Of a stretch of DNA of 64,000 nucleotides, positions 39,317-47,021 are shown piece by piece. Position 1 is the stretch's first letter, and each line of letters starts with the position of its first letter. The notes under the pieces were generated by a model. That model was not told the origin of the DNA, did not search any database, and saw nothing but the letters and a program-made list of their open reading frames with translations. Origin of the DNA: Hydrogeniiclostridium mannosilyticum (GTDB lineage Bacteria; Bacillota; Clostridia; Oscillospirales; Acutalibacteraceae); assembly GCF_003268275.1 (NCBI RefSeq), contig NZ_QLYR01000008.1:56957-120956 (forward strand), read 5' to 3'. Made by a program: the position numbers and the translations under genes.

Positions 39317-40570
39317 CTATGTTTTCTCAATCGCGGAATTTCGGCTGATTGAAAGTAAAATCCCCATTTCAGCCAGCAGGATAATCAAAGAGGTACCGCC
39401 GGCACTGAAAAAGGGCAGGCTGATCCCTGTATTGGGAATGGTGTTGGTTACGACCATGATGTTCAAAATAACCTGAATGCCGATTTGAACCGTAAGCCCG
39501 ACTCCCAGCATCATGCCGAATTTATCTTTCGCCCTCAGCGAGACGGTAATTCCGCGCCAGATAAGCATCGCAAATAGAATAATAACAATCAGCGCGCCGA
39601 TAAATCCCAATTCTTCACATAGTACGGAGAAAATAAAGTCATTCTGCGGCTCGGGCAGATACAGGTATTTTTGCCGGGATTGCCCCAGCCCCAGCCCCAG
39701 CAGTCCCCCGGAGCCAATCGCCATGAGCGACTGCCGTGTCTGCCAGGTGTCCGCCAGAATCTCCGCGGTAGCGTTGGGGTCAAATGGATTTTGCCAGGCG
39801 GCAATGCGGGCATATGCATACGTAAATTTATCCGTAAAAAACAACAGGTAGGCTGCCGCTGCCCCCAAAGCGCCGAACGCCAGACCAAACCAGCGCAGCT
39901 TTACGCCCCCGACAAACAGCATAACGCCGGCGAGCATTAGAATAATCAGGGTTGCAGACATATGATTTTCCATAACCACTAGGCCCGCGATAGACCCCAA
40001 TATAAGCACATAGGGCAGCACACCATAACGGAAGGTCTGCATCTTATCAAAATTAATAGAAATAAGATGGGCAAAAATTAGGATTAACGCAAATTTGGCG
40101 ATTTCAGAGGGCTGGAAATTGACCGGGCCGATGTACAGCCAGCGGTACGCCCCCTTGATGTTCGGCACCAGAGGGGTATCTCTGGCGACCAGCATCAACA
40201 CCAGCATGATATAGGTAACCAACAGGATGGGAATGGCAAATTTATGAAAATGGTGATAATCAAAATATGATACCAGCACCATGATGATAACGCCGGCAAC
40301 CGCAAAAATGGATTGGTTCCGAATAAAATAGTAGCTGTCACCATTCATATTGTAGTATGCATAGGCATAGCTGGCGGAAAACAGCATGACAAGCCCGATC
40401 GTCAGAAGTACCAGCACCAAGAAAAACAACGGCAGGTCCATCCCGCTGCGTACAGAAAAAAGCTTAAACTTTTTTTTGACCCTCCTCAGCATTCCGGAAG
40501 GCCCCGTTTTTGACGGCGTACCCTCTCCCCGGCGTTTGGGGGCGGTTCTTTCTTTCGCGCGCACAGCCAT
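39317..40570 (-). CDS. ftsW: SEDS peptidoglycan glycosyltransferase FtsW
   Basis: 417 residues with about ten membrane segments. It polymerises lipid II during septation with its partner PBP (SpoVD-type, upstream). Seen: GAYRWLYIGPVNFQPSEIAKF, the catalytic-loop region with YAYARIAAWQNPFDP, QSLMAIGSGGLLGLGLGQS, and the ending GISLPFFSAGGTSLIILL. An unusually long basic N-terminal tail (about 45 residues) precedes the first helix. murD, which often lies before ftsW, is absent. Confidence 0.93.
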   Translation of the reverse strand: MAVRAKERTAPKRRGEGTPSKTGPSGMLRRVKKKFKLFSVRSGMDLPLFFLVLVLLTIGLVMLFSASYAYAYYNMNGDSYYFIRNQSIFAVAGVIIMVLVSYFDYHHFHKFAIPILLVTYIMLVLMLVARDTPLVPNIKGAYRWLYIGPVNFQPSEIAKFALILIFAHLISINFDKMQTFRYGVLPYVLILGSIAGLVVMENHMSATLIILMLAGVMLFVGGVKLRWFGLAFGALGAAAAYLLFFTDKFTYAYARIAAWQNPFDPNATAEILADTWQTRQSLMAIGSGGLLGLGLGQSRQKYLYLPEPQNDFIFSVLCEELGFIGALIVIILFAMLIWRGITVSLRAKDKFGMMLGVGLTVQIGIQVILNIMVVTNTIPNTGISLPFFSAGGTSLIILLAEMGILLSISRNSAIEKT

Positions 40571-40646
40571 GAAGCGGCACTTCCTTTCTTCTACTAAAGA
40601 GGTCTAAAAAACAAGAATATTCATAGTATATCTATTCCGGTTTCTT

Positions 40647-41678
40647 TCATCCGTAAAATCCGGAAAAACTGGTTAAAACCATCCAGGTCGCAAGCGCTCC
40701 GGTCAGAATCGTTACCAAAGAGAATACAACGCAGATTTTCACCTCGCTCCAGCCGCACATTTCAAAATGATGGTGGATTGGCGTCATTTTAAAAACGCGT
40801 TTCCCATGGGTGAGCTTGAAAAACACCACCTGAATGACTACTGAAACAATTTCAACAATATAGACAATGCCGACCAGCAAAATAAGAATAGGCATATTCA
40901 TGCCAAAGCCAAGCGCGCATACAATGCCGCCGAGAAACAGCGAACCGGTGTCGCCCATAAACACCTTAGCAGGGTTAAAGTTCCAAATTAGAAAGCCCAG
41001 GCAGGCGCCCGCGGTCGCCGCCCCCACAATGCTGGTGCCGTAGTACTCCAGCAGGCCTGACATCAGCATAAAAAAGGTGCTGTAGAAAAAGGTGACCGAA
41101 CCGTTCAGGCCGTCAATTCCATCTGTAAAATTAACGGCGTTGACAACCCCGACAATTCCAAGGAGCGATAAAATCCAGTAGAAAACACCCAAATCCACCA
41201 GTCCTACCAAAGGGACATAGGTTGCCGAGCTTCCCCCTGAGAGGTAGACCGACAGAAGATATGCGCCGGCTACCAGGAATTGCAGCACCAGCTTCTGGCG
41301 TACATTCAGCCCCAGGTTCCGCTTTTTTACAACCTTGATATAATCATCCAGAAACCCAATCATGCCGAAGCACACCGCCATCAAAATGCCCGCGATTACC
41401 TGAGTGGTCCGAAAGCCCAGCGTCAGCTCCAGCTTCCCGCCTTCGGTGCTGAAAAGGTAGATTGGCAGGCAGATCGCGCAAGCGGTAACAATACCAATCA
41501 TAAACATGAAGCCGCCCATGGTCGGCGTACCGTTTTTCTTTTGGTGCCACTTCGGCCCAACCTCGCGGATTGTCTGGCCAAAATTGATTTTGTGCAGAAA
41601 AGGGACCATCCATTTCCCCAGCAGTGCTGTAATGGCAAAGGCAATTGCCGCCGCAACCATTGTCCAAATCCCATCCAT
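40647..41678 (-). CDS. mraY: Phospho-N-acetylmuramoyl-pentapeptide transferase
   Basis: Forms lipid I from UDP-MurNAc-pentapeptide and undecaprenyl phosphate. 343 residues, ten expected membrane segments. Signature parts: GPKWHQKKNGTPTMGGFMF, GFLDDYIKV, NFTDGIDGLNGSV, FMGDTGSLFLGG and the HHHFE motif (PIHHHFEMCGW). AAGGGG precedes the ATG. Confidence 0.96.
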   Translation of the reverse strand: MDGIWTMVAAAIAFAITALLGKWMVPFLHKINFGQTIREVGPKWHQKKNGTPTMGGFMFMIGIVTACAICLPIYLFSTEGGKLELTLGFRTTQVIAGILMAVCFGMIGFLDDYIKVVKKRNLGLNVRQKLVLQFLVAGAYLLSVYLSGGSSATYVPLVGLVDLGVFYWILSLLGIVGVVNAVNFTDGIDGLNGSVTFFYSTFFMLMSGLLEYYGTSIVGAATAGACLGFLIWNFNPAKVFMGDTGSLFLGGIVCALGFGMNMPILILLVGIVYIVEIVSVVIQVVFFKLTHGKRVFKMTPIHHHFEMCGWSEVKICVVFSLVTILTGALATWMVLTSFSGFYG

Positions 41679-41718
41679 TTCAAAATTCCCCTTTTACTCT
41701 GAAGTTTATAGTCATCGG

Positions 41719-42231
41719 TCAGCCCAAATAAGCAGAAGCCGGAAATGAATTTAAAGCGTCCATCATTATCGCAAACGGTACGCCGGCTGTCAACGCAGCG
41801 GCTGCCGCCGCAATGGCCGGCAATACCGCACCGCGATCCGCCATTCCGTTCAGCCTTACTCTTCCAATCAGTCCAATGCCAACAATTTCAAACGCGGCCG
41901 CGCTGCCGGCCACACGAATATTGCGCGCCGTAAAATCCGCGCTGTCGCTGCTGTCTGAAAAGGTCACCAGGTGCGCGCCACAGCTGGCCAGCTCCGGCCG
42001 CAGCCTGATGTCGGCAATACAATCCATCCCGGGGCCAGGCAGCGGCTCAGCAAGGAAATCCTCTGAAGTAAACACCGCCATGTCTCCGGCGGCGCCTCCC
42101 TTCATTTCGGTAAGCGGAAGCAGCTCAAGCTCCCGCCCGCAGGACTGAACAATCCAAGCCAGAAGCGCTTTCGTCATTTGTGCCTTTGGAGGTAAATAGA
42201 CCCGCCTGGGCCTGCAATTACAACCACTCAT
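41719..42231 (-). CDS. Truncated Mur-ligase-like protein, probably non-catalytic
   Basis: 170 residues occupying the murE/murF position between the PBP and mraY. Residues 88-160 match the end of a Mur-ligase central domain: VTFSDSSDSADFTARNIRV (as in MurE/MurF 'DFRARNI' strands) and AVLPAIAAAAAALTAGVPF (as in the 'NALAAIAAALALGI' helix), then a MurE-like ALNSFPA. There is no GTxGKT phosphate loop before it and no C-terminal ligase domain after it, so ligase activity is not expected. The N-terminal half is not recognisable. A plausible ribosome site and intact frame argue that it is still made. Confidence 0.65.
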   Translation of the reverse strand: MSGCNCRPRRVYLPPKAQMTKALLAWIVQSCGRELELLPLTEMKGGAAGDMAVFTSEDFLAEPLPGPGMDCIADIRLRPELASCGAHLVTFSDSSDSADFTARNIRVAGSAAAFEIVGIGLIGRVRLNGMADRGAVLPAIAAAAAALTAGVPFAIMMDALNSFPASAYLG

Positions 42232-42252
42232 CGTACAAACACGCCTTCCTCT

Positions 42253-44493
42253 TTAATGCACCGCTTCTTTATCTACAAAATTAACTGTAATAACCGTTCC
42301 GGGCGCCACCTTGGTTCCCGGCTCTATGTCCTGTGTGTCCGACGTAACATTGCTGCCAGTCAGCGCTGCGCCTGTGATTTTTAGGTTCAAATTATACTGT
42401 GCCGCGGTTTCGTTCGCTTGAGACAAGGTCAAACCTGTCAGCGCCGGCACCTCAACCGTCGTCTCGGTGCTGCTCTCGTCCGTATAAAGGATCACCGTGC
42501 CGCCTTTAGGGATCGCCTTGCCTCCCTCTGGAATCTGAGCGACAACCGTATCTCCGGAGCCCATGACCTTACAGCTCAGCGAGGCGTTGCTGATCGTCTC
42601 CTTTGCCGTCCGAAGCTCATTGCCGGTGACACTCGGCGTTGTGGTGTCCAGCTTTTGCAGTTCTTCCTCGGTATATTTACGCTCAATTCCCAAATACGGC
42701 AAAATCTCCGACATGGTCTGTGCAAACGGGGGGCCCGCAATTGCACTGCCGAACACCTGGCCGTTTTGCGGAAGCGGTTCATCAAAAAACACCAGCATAA
42801 CAATTTCCGGGTCATCCGCCGGCGCAAAGCCGCAATAGGATGCGATGTATCTCTTTTCACCCTCGCGGCCCTGAGCATTCCATTCGTCAATTTTTTCCGA
42901 CGTTCCGGTTTTCCCCGCGATGCGGTAGCCGGCAATATACCCGTTTTTGGCGGTGCCGGTGGTCGCGGTATCCTGCAGCATCTTACTGACGCGCTTGCTG
43001 GTATCCTCGGAAATCACCTGGCGTTTTACAGATGTATCGATGGTTTTGACGATGTTGCCGTCATCATCAATAATCTTACTGACAACGTGTGGCTGCACCA
43101 TATAGCCGCCGTTCGCTACAGCTGCCGCAGCAGTGATCATTTGGATCGGCGTCACGCGGAAGGTCTGTCCGAACGCTGAGGTCGCAAGCTGTGTCGGCCC
43201 CAGCCCCGCGGCATCATAATAAAGGCTCTTGCTGACCTCGCTTTCACCCGGCAGGTCAATCCCGGTCTTCTGCGTCATACCGAAGGCCTCGAAATATTTG
43301 AAAAAAGTATCTGCCCCCAGGCGCTCGCCCAGCTGCATAAATACAGGGTTGCAGGAATTGCTCAGGCCCTGGGCAAAGGTTTCGCTGCCGTGCCCGGCCG
43401 TACGCCAGCAACCGATGGATATGCCGCCGACAACATAATGCCCGCTACAGCTAAAGGGGGAGCTCTCATCAACAACCCCTTCCTCAAGCCCCATTGCGGC
43501 AGTAACCATCTTGAAAACAGAGCCGGGGTTGTAGGTGTCGCTGACACATTTATTACGCCACTGCTTTTCCAGCGCTTCTTTCTTTGCCGCCGCTTGCTCG
43601 TCGCCGCTCAGGGCTGCTACCTGGGCCTTTTCTGTTTCGTCAGCCAGTTCAGAGGGATTGTTAGGGTCAAAATCCTGCTTGACCGTCATTCCCAGGATCT
43701 CGCCGGTTTTTACGTTCATAACAATGCCGCAGGCACGGTTTCGCACGCCGCAGTTAACCGCAGCTTCCTCCACTGCCTTCTCCAAAATATGCTGGACAAC
43801 CTCATCAATCGTCAGCACTAGGCTGTAGCCATTCTGTGCGTCGACCTTTTGCTCATATTGAAACGGCATATCGGTTCCGCGGGCGTTTCTCGCGGTAACC
43901 AGTTTGCCCGAAACGCCCGAGAGATAATCGTTATAAGAAGCCTCTACGCCAATAACGCCCTGATTTTCCGAGTTTGTAAAGCCGAGGACCGTAGAGGCCA
44001 GGGAATTATAGGGGTAATAGCGTTTAAAGTCCTCCTCCAAAATAATCGCATTGCCCAGCTCATTGTCATTTTTAAACTTCAGGACCTCGTTTTTGACATC
44101 GGTCTCAACCTTGCTCTTAATTCTGTAATAAAAGGTTTTTTTCTGCAGAGCCTTCATAATATCATCCGGCTCCATATCCAGAATTTCTGCCAGGCCGTTG
44201 GCAATCAACGTCCTGGTTTCGTCATCCTTGACATAGTTCGGGTTGAGCACTATCTTCCACACGGTAGCGCTCTGTGCAAGCACCTTCATATTGGCATCAT
44301 AAATGGTTCCCCGCTGTGCGGTCAGGGAAACATCCTGCGTCTGTATGTTAATTGCCCGTGTGCGGAGCTCTTCGCCTTGGATAATCTGCAAATGAAACAA
44401 ACTGACAATGATTGTTCCAAAGCCGCCAATAATTAAAAACAAGAGCACAAAAGTGGTCCGCCGCCACATGCGTACGGTTGGTCCCTTCGCCAT
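42253..44493 (-). CDS. spoVD: Class B penicillin-binding protein with PASTA repeats (SpoVD/FtsI-type transpeptidase)
   Basis: 746 residues. Cytoplasmic tail and membrane helix (about 13-35), PBP dimer domain (about 50-215), then the transpeptidase with active-site S325-V-F-K, SNSCNPVF and the KTG triad (AGKTGTSEKI). Two C-terminal PASTA repeats (about 612-678 and 680-746). It cross-links septal or spore-cortex peptidoglycan with FtsW. The PASTA pair is typical of SpoVD and related clostridial PBPs, so a vegetative FtsI role cannot be separated from a sporulation role by sequence. A terminator-like hairpin lies upstream. Confidence 0.93.
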   Translation of the reverse strand: MAKGPTVRMWRRTTFVLLFLIIGGFGTIIVSLFHLQIIQGEELRTRAINIQTQDVSLTAQRGTIYDANMKVLAQSATVWKIVLNPNYVKDDETRTLIANGLAEILDMEPDDIMKALQKKTFYYRIKSKVETDVKNEVLKFKNDNELGNAIILEEDFKRYYPYNSLASTVLGFTNSENQGVIGVEASYNDYLSGVSGKLVTARNARGTDMPFQYEQKVDAQNGYSLVLTIDEVVQHILEKAVEEAAVNCGVRNRACGIVMNVKTGEILGMTVKQDFDPNNPSELADETEKAQVAALSGDEQAAAKKEALEKQWRNKCVSDTYNPGSVFKMVTAAMGLEEGVVDESSPFSCSGHYVVGGISIGCWRTAGHGSETFAQGLSNSCNPVFMQLGERLGADTFFKYFEAFGMTQKTGIDLPGESEVSKSLYYDAAGLGPTQLATSAFGQTFRVTPIQMITAAAAVANGGYMVQPHVVSKIIDDDGNIVKTIDTSVKRQVISEDTSKRVSKMLQDTATTGTAKNGYIAGYRIAGKTGTSEKIDEWNAQGREGEKRYIASYCGFAPADDPEIVMLVFFDEPLPQNGQVFGSAIAGPPFAQTMSEILPYLGIERKYTEEELQKLDTTTPSVTGNELRTAKETISNASLSCKVMGSGDTVVAQIPEGGKAIPKGGTVILYTDESSTETTVEVPALTGLTLSQANETAAQYNLNLKITGAALTGSNVTSDTQDIEPGTKVAPGTVITVNFVDKEAVH

Positions 44494-44552
44494 CTAGCCA
44501 CCACACCTTTCTGCAGCGCAAACTGCCGTCTAAGCCCTACGGCTCAATCCTA

Positions 44553-44588
44553 TAAAAATGGAAGTCAAGATCAAGTCTTAACTTCCAT
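44553..44588 (-). terminator. Terminator-like hairpin between ftsL and spoVD
   Basis: On the minus strand ATGGAAGT-T-AAGA against TCTT-G-ACTTCCAT, then TTTTTATAGG. It sits 65 bases after the ftsL stop and 60 before spoVD. Confidence 0.7.
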
Positions 44589-44653
44589 ATCCAGTAAGTC
44601 CCAGACCATGTCTGTATCCATACTTATTTCCAAAGGCCGGGGATTATGCCAAA

Positions 44654-45160
44654 CTATGAGAGCAACTGCTGCAACCAGTTCCAAATGGCAGTGAAAATAT
44701 TTTCGTCCTCCGCGCCATTGAGGACCTGCCCTTGATCCCCGCCGGAGACGCCGATATATTCTACCTGGTTTTTCTCAATCTTCTGCATGCCAAGCTGATT
44801 TTTCGCATAGTCCTCTACCGAGTCCAACGAAAGCTCGGCAGCTGATTTCATCTGAAGCTGTGTATATATACTTTCGCTTTCGGCCAGCGACTTATTTGCC
44901 GTATTGATTTTTTCTGTCAGCTCCGTCATTTGTACCTGCCCATAAATCAGCATGCCCACCGTTCCCACCGTGAAAATAAGCGCCACAAAAAACGAGAGCA
45001 TTTTAAAGGGATGCAGCTTGGGCCTGCGGTTCTTTTCCAGCTCCTTTTCCGGCAGGGAAATCACGTTATTTTTTTGTACCCGGCGTGCCGGTTGGGCCCC
45101 TTCCCTGGGTTTGGGCTCAAACATCGCAAAATCATACGCCTTATTATCCTGTAAAGCCAT
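44654..45160 (-). CDS. ftsL: FtsL-like cell division protein
   Basis: 168 residues: a cytoplasmic basic segment (about 1-52), one membrane helix (about 53-74), and a helix with heptad pattern (about 75-110), with SVEDYAKNQLGMQKIEKNQV typical of FtsL/DivIC-like proteins. Assigned by topology and by position between rsmH and the PBP rather than by strong motifs. GGGGGAG precedes the ATG. Confidence 0.8.
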   Translation of the reverse strand: MALQDNKAYDFAMFEPKPREGAQPARRVQKNNVISLPEKELEKNRRPKLHPFKMLSFFVALIFTVGTVGMLIYGQVQMTELTEKINTANKSLAESESIYTQLQMKSAAELSLDSVEDYAKNQLGMQKIEKNQVEYIGVSGGDQGQVLNGAEDENIFTAIWNWLQQLLS

Positions 45161-45204
45161 TGCTGAACTCCCCCTGTTCTCTGTTGGTATTTTATCTCCG
45201 TTAT

Positions 45205-46140
45205 CTATTCATCTGAAAGCTTTGTACACACCCTGAGGCGGGCACTTCTGCTGCGCGGGTTCTCTCGGACCTCTTCCGCGCTGGGTGCAAGCCCTTTTTT
45301 GTAAAGCAGCTCCGCTCGGGGCTTTTTTCCACATACGCAAACCGGAAAATCCGGCGGGCAGGTACAGCCCCGGCACCATTGCGCCATCTTCTGCTTGACA
45401 AGCCTGTCCTCTAACGAATGGAAGGTTATAACCGCCAGACGCCCCTGTGTTTTTAAAAGAGCAAACGCGGCATCCAGCCCCTGCTCCAGACAATCGAGCT
45501 CTCCGTTCACCGCGATGCGGAGCGCCTGAAAGGTTTTTCTGGCGGGATGCCCCTGCTCTCTGCGCACAGCTGCAGGTACCGACTCCTTGATGATCTCCGC
45601 CAGCTGGCCAGTGGTCTCAATTTGTCCTTTTTCCCTTGCCCGGGTTATTCCCTGTGCAATTCGTTTTGCGTTCCGGTCCTCTCCATACTGGCTAATAATC
45701 CGCGCCAGCTCCTGCCAGCTCAACTGATTGACCAGATCACGCGCGCTTGTGCCCGACTGGCTCATCCGCATATCTAGCGGTGCGTCCTGGTGGTATGAAA
45801 AGCCCCGTTCCCCATTATCGAATTGATAAGAGGAGACGCCTATGTCCAGCAAAACGCCGTCTACCGCCTTGAAGCCCAGCTTTTCCGCAATGCGGTCCAT
45901 CGCGGAAAAATTCCCCTGGTAAATAATTGCGTTGGGGTTTGCCGCAAAGCGCTTTTGAAGCACTGCAACCGCATCCGGGTCCTGGTCAATGGAAATCAGC
46001 TTCCCGTTTCCCAGCAAGCGGAGTATTGCCTGAGAATGGCCGCCGCCGCCTGCCGTACCGTCAATATAGATCCCCTCCGGGGATATTGATAAAGCTTCCA
46101 CCGTCTCCTGCAGCAAAACGGATTTATGCTGAAACTCCAA
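45205..46140 (-). CDS. rsmH: 16S rRNA (cytosine-1402-N4)-methyltransferase
   Basis: About 311 residues. It starts EFQHKSVLLQETVEAL, with the SAM-binding YIDGTAGGGGHS and GVLLDIGVSSYQFDNGERGFS, and the C-terminal RPARKTFQALRI-like block reads GHPARKTFQALRIAVN. I take TTG at 46140 as the start because AAGGGG lies 8 bases before it and the protein then begins where homologues begin; GTG at 46149 overlaps the ribosome site. Confidence 0.95.
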   Translation of the reverse strand: MEFQHKSVLLQETVEALSISPEGIYIDGTAGGGGHSQAILRLLGNGKLISIDQDPDAVAVLQKRFAANPNAIIYQGNFSAMDRIAEKLGFKAVDGVLLDIGVSSYQFDNGERGFSYHQDAPLDMRMSQSGTSARDLVNQLSWQELARIISQYGEDRNAKRIAQGITRAREKGQIETTGQLAEIIKESVPAAVRREQGHPARKTFQALRIAVNGELDCLEQGLDAAFALLKTQGRLAVITFHSLEDRLVKQKMAQWCRGCTCPPDFPVCVCGKKPRAELLYKKGLAPSAEEVRENPRSRSARLRVCTKLSDE

Positions 46141-46167
46141 AGGCCACACCCCTTTTCTCTGTATGCG

Positions 46168-46587
46168 CTATAGGGAAAGCTCGTCCATAACAGCGGCAAC
46201 GCTGTCTTCTGTAAGGGTGTCATTGAAAGCGTTCCACCTGCCGGCATCCCAAATTTCCGCACGTTTCGACGCCCCAATAAAAACAACGTCCTTCGCCAGC
46301 TGCGCGTAATCACGCAGGTTTTGCGGCAGCAGAATCCGTCCCTGTTTATCCGGCTCTACCTCTACGGCGCCCGCAAAGAAAAAACGCTGTAGCCCCTTAG
46401 CCTTGCTCATGGGCATAGCCATAATTTTCTCTTGAAGCTTGTCCCATTCGGACGGTGAAAGTACAAACAGGCAGTTATCAAGGCCCTTTGTAACATAAAA
46501 TTTATCGCCGAGATCCTCCCGAAATTTTGCGGGAACAATAATCCGGCCTTTTACGTCAATATTATGTTGGTACTCTCCTATCAACAT
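46168..46587 (-). CDS. mraZ: Transcriptional regulator MraZ
   Basis: 139 residues, two AbrB-like repeats: the start MLIGEYQHNIDVKGRIIVPA and second-repeat EVEPDKQGRILLPQNLRDYA. MraZ forms rings and represses its own dcw promoter by binding spaced direct repeats; such repeats are visible just upstream. The longer frame to 46641 runs through those repeats, so the ATG at 46587 is preferred. Confidence 0.94.
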   Translation of the reverse strand: MLIGEYQHNIDVKGRIIVPAKFREDLGDKFYVTKGLDNCLFVLSPSEWDKLQEKIMAMPMSKAKGLQRFFFAGAVEVEPDKQGRILLPQNLRDYAQLAKDVVFIGASKRAEIWDAGRWNAFNDTLTEDSVAAVMDELSL

Positions 46588-46627
46588 AGCCTTGCCACTT
46601 TCCTGAAGCTGAAATGGAGCAGCCGCC

Positions 46628-46663
46628 CCACTTAGCACCACTTTCCTCTACTTTCTACCACTT
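46628..46663 (-). promoter_or_regulatory. MraZ operator: four AAGTGG-type repeats at 10-bp spacing
   Basis: On the minus strand AAGTGG, AAGTAG, AAGTGG, AAGTGG each begin 10 bp apart, just downstream of the -10. Position and spacing fit autorepression by the MraZ ring. Confidence 0.75.
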
Positions 46664-46673
46664 CATGCTATAA

Positions 46674-46702
46674 ATTATAGCGTAATCCCCACTCAAATGC
46701 AA
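46674..46702 (-). promoter_or_regulatory. mraZ / dcw promoter
   Basis: TTGCAT, 17 bases, TATAAT on the minus strand, immediately upstream of the MraZ repeats. The 250 bases further upstream (46703-46950) hold nothing I recognise. Confidence 0.75.
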
Positions 46703-46954
46703 CTACTAATTTTTTATTTATGTAAACTTATATGGCAAAATTTGGTTATTTTTTAATCAAATTCTCCCGGCCGAACGCCTTTTTTGCATTTCAAGCGCCG
46801 GGTACAGCCGGCAGAAGAGGGGCGGTTTACGAATAATGTATAAACTTTTTCTCTAGCCAACACAATCCACGAAGGCTTCCCTGCAATGTACACCGCCTTT
46901 TGTATATTTATCCTGTATATAATTTTATTCACTTAACCGCCATGCCTTTCTCGA

Positions 46955-46999
46955 ATAACAAAAAGAAAAGCGAAGACGGATTGCTCCGTCTTCGCTTTT
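46955..46999 (-). terminator. Terminator after the surface protease operon
   Basis: AAAAGCGAAGACGGA and its complement (15-bp stem, 4-nt loop); on the minus strand it continues CTTTTTGTTATT. Confidence 0.88.
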
Positions 47000-47021
47000 C
47001 AGCTTCCCTGTATATTTGCGG

